A DNA stretch of 64,000 bases. Origin: CAZWCE01 sp964632505 (GTDB lineage Bacteria > Planctomycetota > Planctomycetia > Pirellulales > Thermoguttaceae). Where the stretch lies: positions 186,001-250,000 of the forward strand of contig CAZWCE010000005.1 in assembly GCA_964632505.1 (NCBI GenBank), in the 5' to 3' direction. How positions within the stretch are numbered: the first letter of the stretch is position 1; each line of letters begins with the position of its first letter. A program made the translations under genes and the position numbers. The notes beneath the pieces are model-generated. The model did not search any database, was not told where the DNA came from, and saw only the letters and a program-made list of their open reading frames with translations. Below are positions 25,550-35,300 of the stretch, one piece after another.

Positions 25550-27544
25550 TCAGGCCGATCGATTCAAGTGGTAGAGTTGGGCATAGTAGGGGCAACAGGT
25601 GAGAAGCTGCTCGTGGGAGCCGACGTTCTCGATTTCGCCCTCGCGCATCACGACGATCCGGTCGGCCAGATCGAGTGCTCCGAGTCGATGCGTCACGATG
25701 AACGTCGTCCGTCGGCCGGTGAATTCCCGCAAAGCCCGGTGAATGAGCTGTTCGCTCGACATGTCGATCTGGCTGGTCGCCTCGTCGAGAATGAAGATGG
25801 CCGGGTCGCGCAGGATCGCGCGGGCCAGGGCGATCCGCTGACGCTGGCCTCCCGAGAGACGTCCCCCCCAGGGTCCGACCTTCGTCCGGTATCCGTCTTC
25901 CAGCTCCGCGGTGATGAATTGATGGGCGTTCGCTTTTCTCGCGGCTTCGATGATCTCCGACTCGGTCGCTTCGGGGGAGCCGTAGCGGATGTTCTCCGCG
26001 ACCGTGTCGTTGAAGAGCATCGGTTCCTGGGTGACCAATCCGATCTGTCCTCGAATGTCTTCCAGGTGAACTTCCGGCAGCGGCGAGCCGTCGATGAGAA
26101 TTCGCCCCTGATCGGGATCCATGAAGCGGGGAATCAGGCTGGTCAGGGTGCTTTTGCCACAACCGCTTGGGCCGACGATGGCGATCGTCTCGCCGAAGGA
26201 TACGTCGAGCGTGATGCCTCGGAGCACCGGCTGTCGACGCTCGTATCCGAAGGTGACTTCTTCGAAGCGGATCGACTTTCGATGCCGACTCAGCGGCTTC
26301 GGTGCTTCGGTGGACGTCATGGGGATTTCGCGGTCGATCATCTGGTAGATGCGGTCGCACGCGGCGGCGGCGCTCTGGAATCGGGTGAAGATGTCGGACA
26401 GTTTCCGCGCCGGATCGGCCGCCCCCGCCAAAAGGGCGAAGAAGAGCAACAGCGCCCCCAGATCGAGCGGACGCGAACTCATCGGGATGCCGAAGAGGGT
26501 CGTCTCGCCGTGCAGGGCCAGGTGTGCCCCGGCCAGAATGCCGATGGAGATCATCAAAATGCCCATCGTCTCGGTCAACGGATTGGTCAGCGACTGATAT
26601 TTCGCGATGCTCAGCCATTTGCGGAAGTAGGCCTGGTTGGTCGCGTGGAATTTCGCCCGTTCGTAGTCCTCCATGGTGAACGCCTTGACGACGCGCATCG
26701 AGCGGAACGTCTCTTCGAGTCGACCGTACATGACGGCCATCTCCTCCATTGCCTTGCGGACGACGTGCTTGAGCGACTTGGCGAGCCAGTCGATCACCAG
26801 TGCGGCGACGGGGGTCAAGAGGAGCGTCACCAAGAGCAGTTGCCAGGAGATGAGAGCGGCCCCGAGGAGGCAGGCGAACATCTTGAGCGGTTCACGGACC
26901 ATCTTGCCGTAGAGCAGGGTGAGTCCGTCGGCCACGATCGTCATGTCGTTGGTGAAGCGGCTCATCGTGTCGGCGATGCCCTCTCGGTTGAAGTGATTCA
27001 CCTCGAACTGCAGAGTACGGTGAAAGAACTGTTCACGAAGCTTCAAGGCCCCGAGCTGCCCGAGGCGGATGACCAGCAGCCAGTGGAGCACGACGAACAG
27101 ACTTTTCAGCAGGGTCCCCACCAGCAGCAGGCCGATGACCGCCGCGACGGTCCAGAACGGATCGCCCGGTGCGTACCGCTCGACATAGGGGGCCAGCGCC
27201 TCGTAAAACGCCAGCGATCGCCGGTGACTCTCTCGGGTGGCATCGCATTGCCGCCAGCGATGAAGCAGATCGGCTTTTTTTTCGGGATCGGTCCGGGCCA
27301 TCCGCTCGGCCCAGAGGGAATGCATTTGCCGGCGGAGTTCCGATTGAGCCTGTCGGTTCTCGGCGATCTTTCCCTCGACCCATTGTTCCAGGGTATTGCC
27401 CTCGAAGGAGACTTCGACGATCGGGTAGACCGTTCCGATATTCGCACCCCAGAGCAAACCGACCATCAGCGCGCAGAAGATGGAGGCGGTGATCAGCAGC
27501 TTGTGGGAAAGAGTCAGCCGGATGGCTCTTCCGAAGTTTTTCAT
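25550..27544 (-). CDS. MsbA-like ABC exporter (fused permease and ATPase)
   Basis: The 664-residue protein is a half-transporter. The first 330 or so residues hold about six membrane helices with an unusually long charged loop after the first helix (roughly residues 45-110). The ATPase domain has Walker A G-P-S-G-C-G-K-S-T, signature L-S-G-G-Q, Walker B I-F-I-L-D-E-A-T-S and the H-loop V-T-H-R. It would export lipids, lipopolysaccharide core or drugs as a homodimer in the inner membrane. The start at 27544 begins just ahead of the first helix. It is divergent from the hybrid kinase gene; a palindrome lies between them. Confidence 0.92.
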   Translation of the reverse strand: MKNFGRAIRLTLSHKLLITASIFCALMVGLLWGANIGTVYPIVEVSFEGNTLEQWVEGKIAENRQAQSELRRQMHSLWAERMARTDPEKKADLLHRWRQCDATRESHRRSLAFYEALAPYVERYAPGDPFWTVAAVIGLLLVGTLLKSLFVVLHWLLVIRLGQLGALKLREQFFHRTLQFEVNHFNREGIADTMSRFTNDMTIVADGLTLLYGKMVREPLKMFACLLGAALISWQLLLVTLLLTPVAALVIDWLAKSLKHVVRKAMEEMAVMYGRLEETFRSMRVVKAFTMEDYERAKFHATNQAYFRKWLSIAKYQSLTNPLTETMGILMISIGILAGAHLALHGETTLFGIPMSSRPLDLGALLLFFALLAGAADPARKLSDIFTRFQSAAAACDRIYQMIDREIPMTSTEAPKPLSRHRKSIRFEEVTFGYERRQPVLRGITLDVSFGETIAIVGPSGCGKSTLTSLIPRFMDPDQGRILIDGSPLPEVHLEDIRGQIGLVTQEPMLFNDTVAENIRYGSPEATESEIIEAARKANAHQFITAELEDGYRTKVGPWGGRLSGGQRQRIALARAILRDPAIFILDEATSQIDMSSEQLIHRALREFTGRRTTFIVTHRLGALDLADRIVVMREGEIENVGSHEQLLTCCPYYAQLYHLNRSA

Positions 27545-27751
27545 CCGTGAAAGCCTTTCGGAAAGGGAGTTGCGGATTCGATTCTCTGAGGTCTCGACGA
27601 CTCCCTTCCTTGGGAACATTCGGCCAAGACCGGTCGGGAGGATTCTAACAAAAAGAGGGATGTTCTCCAAGACAGGATTTTTCTCCACCGCTTATCGGGG
27701 GGTTTTTCGCAGACTTTTCCGAGGAATAACCTATGGTTTTGATGATCGACC

Positions 27752-27763
27752 CTAATATATTAG
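27752..27763. promoter_or_regulatory. AT-rich palindrome in a divergent promoter region
   Basis: The perfect 12-base palindrome CTAATATATTAG is flanked by TCGA on both sides (27748-27771 as an imperfect 24-base dyad). It lies between the divergent ABC exporter and hybrid kinase genes, about 90 bases from the kinase start, where a dimeric regulator could bind. Confidence 0.4.
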
Positions 27764-27851
27764 TATCGAAGTTGAGTGTCGTCACCCGCCGGGTGGCGAA
27801 TCATCTTCCGAATCACTTCCCTTTCAGACCTGAGCGGTTTGGCGAATCACC

Positions 27852-30629
27852 ATGTCCACGCAAATTGAAAAGAACAGTTCTTCCTCGTTCGTGCCCCGAG
27901 CTATCGAGAACTCGTCGTTCGAACATCCCCGACGCGGGACTCCCGAGAGGCTCTTGGAGCGCATGGAGACGAGCTGTCCGGTCACGGGATTGACGGTGCT
28001 GGGGCGCCCGGAATGGAGTCGGCTTTCCCTCGACGCTTCCTTCGACGTGACCTACCGGACCATCGGCGACCATATCCTGCTTTGTTGTCCGAGAGGCAAT
28101 CCGCAGGAGATCGATTGGGCGCGTTTTCAGGAAATCCGGCAACATGTTCTCACCGAAAGCGGGCTGGAGGAAACGCCGTACATCGAGCTTCAGGATTGTT
28201 CGCTTTTGGGGGGGATCTTCGCATCGAGGAAACTGGCCTCGATTTCATGGCAGGATCCCAACTGTTTGAACATTCTCCAATTCGGGCGGTTTTGGCGGAC
28301 CCGTTGGTGCCGTTCGATGGGGCGTTCGCTTCGATGGTGGAGACGGCAGCGACTCTTTTTGAAGGATTATGCCCAGGCCGTGACAAGGGCCTTGAGCTTG
28401 CAAGCGGAAAAGCGGACCGCCGCTTTGCATAAGAAGGAGATACTCGGAGCGATGCGGGAAAGCGGGGACGTGGAAACGATGATCCGCGAGTTCACTTCTC
28501 AATTGCTGGTCGATTCCAGCCGTCCCGAGGAGGTGAAAGCCGCCGTCCCGGAGGTGATTGGCCGCGCGATCGACGCCGACCATGTCGTGCTCCTGGAGTT
28601 CTCCGAGGACGGCACCTGTTTGGTGCCGACCCATTACTGGCATCAGGCGAAAGCGCCCAAGCTTCCCTTCGAGACGATGACCTTCTCCAGTCCGTCGCTG
28701 GTCTGGTCGGTGCAGCCCCCGTTGCTGAATTGGTCGGGAAATACCGGCGATCTGCCTTTCGAGGCCTCCACGATCCGCCGCGTGTTGCAGTTCCATCAGG
28801 TCCAGAAGGTGGGGATTCTCCCGTTGATGATTTCGGAGGAACTGACCGGCTATTTTCTGGTTCTTTCGCATCGGAAAGTCTGGCGATGGAAGGCGAGCCA
28901 TGTGAATCTCTTGCTGATTCTCATCAATGTCCTGGCCCATTTTTTCGCCCGATCGTTGGCCGAATCGCTCATGCAGGAGGCCCGTTGCGAAATGGAGCGG
29001 CAGTACAAAAAGCGGGCCGAGCAGTTGACCACGCTCTACCAGGAGGCGGAACGGGCGAACCGTTCCAAGAGCGAATTTCTGGCGAACATCTCCCATGAGA
29101 TTCGTACGCCGCTGAACGCGATCATCGGATTCGGCGAAATCCTTCGGGAACAGATGGCCCGGGAAAAGGCCGATCAGCGCTCGCGCGATTACATGGCCCG
29201 CATTTTGGGAGAAAGCACACGGCTTTTCGCGCTGATCAACAACGTGCTCGATCTGGCGAACATCGAATCGGGGCGACTCGACTTGCGCCCGAAATCGTTC
29301 TATCTGCATCGGATGCTGGAGAAGACGACCTCGAGTTTCCATCCCGAGGCGATCGAGAAGCAGATCGAGTTTCGAACCATCATCGGGGACGATGTACCGG
29401 AGTATATCGTCGGCGATGAGGTCCGCCTGATGCAGGTGCTGGTGAATCTCTTGAGCAATGCCTTGAAATTCACCGACCAGGGAAGTGTGCGTCTGGAAGT
29501 TGATCAACTGGTCCGCCGGGAGGAGCGGTCGTTGTTGCGTTTTTCGGTCACCGACACCGGTAAGGGAATCGCGGCGGAACGAATCGAGAATGTGTTCAAC
29601 CAGTTCGAGCAGGTCGACGGTTCGTGGACCCGTCGGTTCGGCGGGGTCGGGCTCGGTTCGGCCATCGCCAAGGAGCTGGTCGACCTGATGGGCGGGACCC
29701 TCAATGTGGAGAGCACCGAAGGCAAGGGCAGCCGATTCTGGTTCGATATCTGGCTCGAGCGGAGTTCCCAAGTCACGCAAACGAAAATGGGAATGGATGT
29801 CGATTCGATGAAGGAACTCCTTGCCGGTCGCCGATTTCTGGTCGCCGAGGACTATCCCCCGAACCAGGATGTGGTGCGGGAGAACCTCCATCGGCTCGGT
29901 TGCGAGGTCGACATCGCCGAGAACGGCAAGGAGGCGGTCGCCCTCTACGGTTGCAAGGAATACGATATGGTGCTGATGGACTTGCAGATGCCGGAGATGA
30001 ACGGCTTCGAGGCGACCCGGCACATCCGCGCGATGTTGGACCGGAAGTCCGTGCCGATCATCGCCTTGACGGCGAACGTCTCCAGTTCCGACCGGCAGAA
30101 GTGCCTCGACGCCGGCATGAACGACATGCTCGCCAAGCCGCTCCGCCGTCGAACCCTCTTGAATTTCCTCTCGGAATACTTCCTCGACAAGGTCACCCCC
30201 GAAGCTCTCCATCCCGGAGCGAACGCCGACGATTCCGTTTCCAACGAGAACGAACCGGCGAGGTCGGAAACCGCGGATCCTCTCGGCGAGATGCTCCCGG
30301 TCGATTTCGAGCGTTTCAGCGAGGAGGAGTTCGACGGCGATCGGGTCGTGGCGGAGCAGATCATCGTTTCGATGATGGATCTGATTCCCGGGCAGTTGCG
30401 GCAGATTCGTCAGGCGATGGATCAGAAGGATACCACGACGATCGTCGAACAGGCCCATGCGATCAAGGGCGGGGCTTCGAACATCATGGCCGAGCCGATG
30501 CGCCAGACCGCCCTGCGGTTGGAAAAAGCGGCCAATTCGGGCGACATCAAGGAGATTCAGATTCTCGTGAACGATATGGAAAAACGCCTCGATGATCTGC
30601 GAAAGTGGTTCGCCACCCTCGAACTATAA
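27852..30629 (+). CDS. Hybrid sensor histidine kinase with receiver and HPt domains
   Basis: A 925-residue protein with no clear membrane helices, so probably cytosolic. Residues 40-150 look like an alpha/beta (perhaps STAS-like) domain, and residues 200-370 like a GAF sensor. A coiled coil leads into HisKA with H415 in N-I-S-H-E-I-R-T-P. The ATPase domain spans about 520-640, with a slightly unusual glycine box (F-G-G-V-G-L-G-S-A-I instead of F-G-G-T-G-L-G-L-A-I). The receiver has D710 in V-L-M-D-L-Q-M-P. The C-terminal HPt has H869 in H-A-I-K-G-G-A. The set of modules allows a complete His-Asp-His phosphorelay; the output regulator is not encoded next door. Signal unknown. Confidence 0.92.
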   Translation: MSTQIEKNSSSSFVPRAIENSSFEHPRRGTPERLLERMETSCPVTGLTVLGRPEWSRLSLDASFDVTYRTIGDHILLCCPRGNPQEIDWARFQEIRQHVLTESGLEETPYIELQDCSLLGGIFASRKLASISWQDPNCLNILQFGRFWRTRWCRSMGRSLRWWRRQRLFLKDYAQAVTRALSLQAEKRTAALHKKEILGAMRESGDVETMIREFTSQLLVDSSRPEEVKAAVPEVIGRAIDADHVVLLEFSEDGTCLVPTHYWHQAKAPKLPFETMTFSSPSLVWSVQPPLLNWSGNTGDLPFEASTIRRVLQFHQVQKVGILPLMISEELTGYFLVLSHRKVWRWKASHVNLLLILINVLAHFFARSLAESLMQEARCEMERQYKKRAEQLTTLYQEAERANRSKSEFLANISHEIRTPLNAIIGFGEILREQMAREKADQRSRDYMARILGESTRLFALINNVLDLANIESGRLDLRPKSFYLHRMLEKTTSSFHPEAIEKQIEFRTIIGDDVPEYIVGDEVRLMQVLVNLLSNALKFTDQGSVRLEVDQLVRREERSLLRFSVTDTGKGIAAERIENVFNQFEQVDGSWTRRFGGVGLGSAIAKELVDLMGGTLNVESTEGKGSRFWFDIWLERSSQVTQTKMGMDVDSMKELLAGRRFLVAEDYPPNQDVVRENLHRLGCEVDIAENGKEAVALYGCKEYDMVLMDLQMPEMNGFEATRHIRAMLDRKSVPIIALTANVSSSDRQKCLDAGMNDMLAKPLRRRTLLNFLSEYFLDKVTPEALHPGANADDSVSNENEPARSETADPLGEMLPVDFERFSEEEFDGDRVVAEQIIVSMMDLIPGQLRQIRQAMDQKDTTTIVEQAHAIKGGASNIMAEPMRQTALRLEKAANSGDIKEIQILVNDMEKRLDDLRKWFATLEL

Positions 30630-30661
30630 GGCGGGCGGAATCGCTCGTCTCGACAGGCGGA

Positions 30662-30679
30662 AAAAGAAGGCCTTCTTTT
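30662..30679. repeat. Perfect 18-base palindrome after the hybrid kinase
   Basis: AAAAGAAGG joined to CCTTCTTTT, 33 bases after the kinase stop and before the convergent HD-GYP gene. It could act as a weak bidirectional terminator, but the stem would be AT-rich. Confidence 0.5.
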
Positions 30680-30824
30680 CACGATCGGTCGGTATCGTCG
30701 ATTCCGAGGGAGTTCGCGGCGCGACGGTTGCGGAAGGACGTGGACCGGGGGAAACACCACAATCGATCAGGATCTTCCCGATGCCGGGCCGTCGATGACC
30801 TTCTCGATCCTCGTGCGAGAGGAA

Positions 30825-31958
30825 TCAGCAGTTCTTGGCCTGCTGCTCGAAGGAGGAGACCGGCTCGAGGGTCTCGTCTGCCCGCGACTGATAGATCTCC
30901 ATGATCTCATCGAAATGGTCGCGGAAGACGGTGACGATGGCCGGGTCGAATCGGTATCCGATATCCTGCTCGATCATGATCTTGACCACGTCGGGACGGA
31001 TCGGATCCTTGTAGATGCGGTAGGAGGTCAGGGCGTCGAAAACGTCGGCGACCGAGACGATGCGGGCCGAAAGGGGAATGTCGTAGCCGGCCAGACCGCA
31101 GGGATATCCGGTTCCGTCGAAGCGTTCATGGTGGTGCCGGGCGATGTCGATCGCCATGGCGAGGAAACTCTTGTAGCCGCCTTCCTGCATCGCCTGATCG
31201 AGGGCGTTGGCCCCGATATTGCAATGCTTCTTCATGATGTCGAATTCCTCGGTCGTGAGTTGCCCCTTCTTGAGCAGGATGGAATCCGGGATGCAGATCT
31301 TTCCGATATCATGCAGGGGACTGCCCCAGTAGAGATCGTCGAGGAACCGTTCGTTGATTTCGGGGAAGATCCCCCGTCGGAGTAATTCCTTTCCCAGAAT
31401 TCGGCTGTATTCGCGGATGCGTTCCAGATGTTTGCCGGTTCCGGAGGCCCTCGATTCGGTCAGCTTCGCCAGCACGAAGACGGTCATATCGCGTGCGGCG
31501 AGCAGTTCCTCCGACTGCTTCTGAAACATTTCCTTCAGGCGATCGTGGGAACGATTCGTCTCGGAATGGGCGGTCCAGAGCGATTCGAATTGGTTGCGGG
31601 TCCGGAAGAGGATGGAGAGCTTCGCGAGCATTTCCTCCAGGTGAAGCGGGTGATGGAGGACGTCGTCGGCGCCCGCCTGATAGAAGGCCATGCGTCCTTC
31701 GAGGCTGTCATCGCCGTGAAGCACGAAGGTGTGCGTGAAGGTTCCCAGCGGCGATTCCTTGATCCTGCGGCATAAATCGAGGCTGCCCTGGCTGTGAGGG
31801 GTGTTGTCGATCAGAACGGCATCCGGAGCGAAATCGACCAGGGCCAAAAGATCGAACGTCTCGAATTCCAGCGAGTTCACATGGTATTGCGTCGACAGAA
31901 TATCGGCGATCTTCGCCTGGTCGTCTATCGAACGGGACAGGATCATTATCCGATGCAT
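30825..31958 (-). CDS. HD-GYP phosphodiesterase with a degenerate receiver domain
   Basis: The 377-residue protein has an N-terminal receiver-like domain (1-125) and a C-terminal HD-GYP domain (about 165-355). The HD-GYP part is intact: the upstream His in G-K-H-L-E-R, H-D-I-G-K, and the H-H-H-E-R-F-D-G-T-G-Y-P motif. This predicts hydrolysis of cyclic di-GMP. In the receiver the central Asp is kept (L-I-D-N-T-P), but the N-terminal acidic pair is missing (M-I-L-S-R-S) and the conserved Lys is His (V-L-H-H-P). It may therefore not be phosphorylated in the normal way. The gene converges with the hybrid kinase. Confidence 0.9.
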   Translation of the reverse strand: MHRIMILSRSIDDQAKIADILSTQYHVNSLEFETFDLLALVDFAPDAVLIDNTPHSQGSLDLCRRIKESPLGTFTHTFVLHGDDSLEGRMAFYQAGADDVLHHPLHLEEMLAKLSILFRTRNQFESLWTAHSETNRSHDRLKEMFQKQSEELLAARDMTVFVLAKLTESRASGTGKHLERIREYSRILGKELLRRGIFPEINERFLDDLYWGSPLHDIGKICIPDSILLKKGQLTTEEFDIMKKHCNIGANALDQAMQEGGYKSFLAMAIDIARHHHERFDGTGYPCGLAGYDIPLSARIVSVADVFDALTSYRIYKDPIRPDVVKIMIEQDIGYRFDPAIVTVFRDHFDEIMEIYQSRADETLEPVSSFEQQAKNC

Positions 31959-32365
31959 GATGACTTGTCGTTCATCTGAGGGTTTTCGGATGTTCCAGGG
32001 TGCGGCTTCGCGGGAGCGTTCATTGCGAGATGTAAGTATATTTTCAGGGGAGGGGAGGGGGGAGCCGATGGTTCGGTGTCGACAAAAAGGGGCTCGCATT
32101 CATTTTCTCGGGGAAATGGAGACACTATCCATAATTTAGCCCACGGATATTGCTCAAGAGGTGAAAAAACGCAACGATTTATGACGGTTTGGGAATTATT
32201 ACCAAGGATATTCCCTAGAAGCGTTCCCGAGGAATCACTGTGGACAAAGAATCGCCATCACCGGCACTACCGGAAGGGGCAAACCCCCGGCGGATGTGTT
32301 TCTCCAGTGGTTTGCTCCCTCGATAGCATGGTCATGGAGAATTTTGGAGCGATCGGATTATTCGA
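31959..32365. other. Intergenic gap, nothing firm
   Basis: About 400 bases between the HD-GYP start and the RND pump stop. A G-run array at 32047-32062 (three runs of four or more G) and an AT-rich TATACT-like element on the minus strand are visible. No gene or terminator is supported. Confidence 0.5.
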
Positions 32366-35300
32366 TCAAGAACCGTACTGTCGCTCTTTTTTCAAGGTTT
32401 CTTCTTGGTCGGGGGGTTGGGGTGTCTCCATTTCCACCGTCTTTTTGCCGACCTCGAGACGGAGTGTTTCCTGGGGCGATTCGTCCGGCTTGTCCGAGGT
32501 GTCGTCCTCTCGATCGTCGGTGGAGGTCGCTCCGCCGGCGGGCTCCGGACGCAGGGTGGCGGGGAAGACGTAGGCCGGAGGGGCATCCTCGGCGGGGGAT
32601 TCGTCCGATTCGGCTTCCTTCGTCTCGCCGGAGCCTTCGATTTCTTCGACGATCGTCGATCCTTCTTCGAGTTGCTCCAGCGCTTCGTTGGGGGTCCGCA
32701 CGCCGAGAAGCTCCAGTGTCCGGTAGTACAGCAGGTAGAACGTGGGGACGAACACGAGAATCAAGACGGTCGCGAAGAGCAATCCGAAACAGAGGCTCAC
32801 CGCCATGGGAATCAGGAATTGAGCCTGGAAAGAGGTTTCGAGCATCAGGGGGGAAAGGCCGGCGACGGTGGTGAAGCTCGTCAATAGGACGGGGCGGAGA
32901 CGTCGGGCTCCCGCCGCCACGAGTACATCTTGCACATGGTGGCTGGTGCCGATCGTCCGGTTGATGTAGTCGACCAGCACGATCGAGTCGTTGATGACCA
33001 CCCCGGTCAACGCGACCATGCCGAAGAGGCTCATCAGCGTCACGTCCATGCCCATGACCAGGTGCCCGACGATGGCGCCGATGGTGCTGAAGGGGATGAT
33101 CGCCATGATGATCAACGGTTGAGCATAAGAACGGAACTCGAGCGTCAAGAGCACGAAGATCGCCAAAAGCGCAATGATCAACCCTTGCATGAGCCCGGCG
33201 ATCGACTCCTCGGTCTGTTCCTGCTGGCCTTCCCAGTTGACCGAAACATCGCGGTAGCGGGACTTTCCGAGCAGTTTCGGGAAGAAGTCTTCCTTCAAAT
33301 CGGCGGTGATTTCGGCGGCGTTGCTTCCGCCCGCCGCGGAATCGACATCGGCGGTGATGGTGATCGCACGCTTTTGGTCGAGCCGGTTGATCTGGGAGTA
33401 TCCTCGTTGGACGTTCACCTCGGCCAGCTCCGAGAGCGGGCGTTCGGCGCCGCCGACACGAATGCGGATGTCGTCGAAATCGCCGAGCGATTCCCGCTCT
33501 TCTTCCGGGTAGCGGACCATCAGCTTCACTTCGTGACGTCCTCGCTGCAAGCGCATGACCTCCTGACCGTAGTACCGGGCTCGGACCGGGCGAATCAGTT
33601 CTTCCTCGGTCAACCCGAACGACTTGGCCTTGTCCTTGAGCTTGAGCTGGAACTCCCATTTCCCGGGGCTTGAATCATCGCGGATGTCGAACACGCCGGG
33701 ATAGGTCGACAATTTGTCCTTGGCCATTTGGGTCAGTTCCTCGAGCAGCTCCATGTTTTTCCGTCCGGCCATCAATTTGAATTCGATCATCTTTCCGCCG
33801 GGACCGCCCTGTTCGCCTTCGAAGACGACGCTCTCGGCGCCGGGGAAGGTGCCGGCTGCCTCGCGCCACTCGTTGATGACCTGCATGCTGGCCACGTCGC
33901 GCATCGAAGGATCGGTCATTTCGACGAGCACTTTGCCGCGATGACTGCCGTCGACCCCCTCGTTGCCCACGCGCGTCGCCGCGGCGCTCACCTTGCCGAC
34001 GACTCGCTGGACCATCTGGGCGACCGGGCGTCCTTTCGCTTCGTACTTCTCATTGAGCTTCAAGATGGCGTCTTCCAGGCGATTGGTCGCGTCGATGGTG
34101 ACCGAAGCGGGGGTTCCGTCCGGATAGGTGATCGTGGCATGAATCATCGACGAATCGGTCTTCGGGAACGCCTTGAACGGAATGAAACCGCCTTGGAACC
34201 CGCCGATGGTGATGAGAATGATCGCTACGCCCGTGCAGATGATCAGCAAGGGATTATGGAGCGAAAACCGGAGTCCCGGCTGGTAGAATCGTTCCGAGAA
34301 GTAGTCCAGGGCGCCGGCCGACCAACGGTTGACGTGGCGGGTCAATCCCTCGATTTTCAGGAAAGGGTAGAACAGGAAATGCAGTGCCCGGCCGATCGCA
34401 TAAAGCGGATAGCCGACGACCATTCTCAGCGGCAGCGGCATTTGATGAATGATTTGGATCCAGCTCTTTTTGCCGCCGTGTCCGTGCGCGAGGTGGCAGG
34501 GCAGAATGAACACGCTTTCGAAGAGCGAGAACAGGAGCATGATGATGACGGCGAAGGGAATAATGGCGAAAAACTTTCCCATGATGCCGGGGACGAAGAG
34601 CATCGGGATGAAGGCGATGATCGTGGTGGTGACCGAGGCGGTGACCGAGGGAACGACCTCGACGGTCCCGCGGACGGCGGCCGTGAAAAAATCTTCGCCC
34701 AACTGACGGTGATGATAGATGTTCTCTCCGACGACGATGGCGTCGTCGACGAGGATGCCGAGCACCATGATGAACGCGAACATCGAAAGCATGTTCAGCG
34801 TGGCCCCGGCGCCGAGCATGACCGCTCCGGCGCCCATCATCGAGATCGGAATTCCCAGGGCGACCCAGAAGGCGAGCCGGAACTCCAGAAAGATCGCCAA
34901 AAGGACGAAGACCAGGATGATGCCCTGTAGGCCGTTCTTCGTGAGAAGATCGAGTCGTCCCTGCACATGGACCGACATGTCGTTGAACGTTTCCAGGGAA
35001 TAGCCGGGGGGAAGGCTCGCGGGAGGAATTTCACCGGAGGAAAGCTCTTTGCCGAACATCGAGGCGATGTTCATAACAAACGGTGGAAGCCCCGGTTTGC
35101 CGTCGACGTATTCCTTCAGTTCGTTGGTGATCGCCATCAGGTCTTCCTGGGCGGTCTTGTTCACCGAGATGATATAGCCCGGTTTTCCGTTGATGCGGCT
35201 GATGGCGGTGGTGTCGACGAACCCGTCGCGGACGGTCCCCAAATCGCCGGCGGTCAAGACCACGCCGTCACGGGTGGTCAGCACCGGAAGTTTGGCGATC

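Noticed and set aside
32047..32062. G-run array that might form a quadruplex.
   Set aside because: Only three runs of three or more G, not four separate ones.
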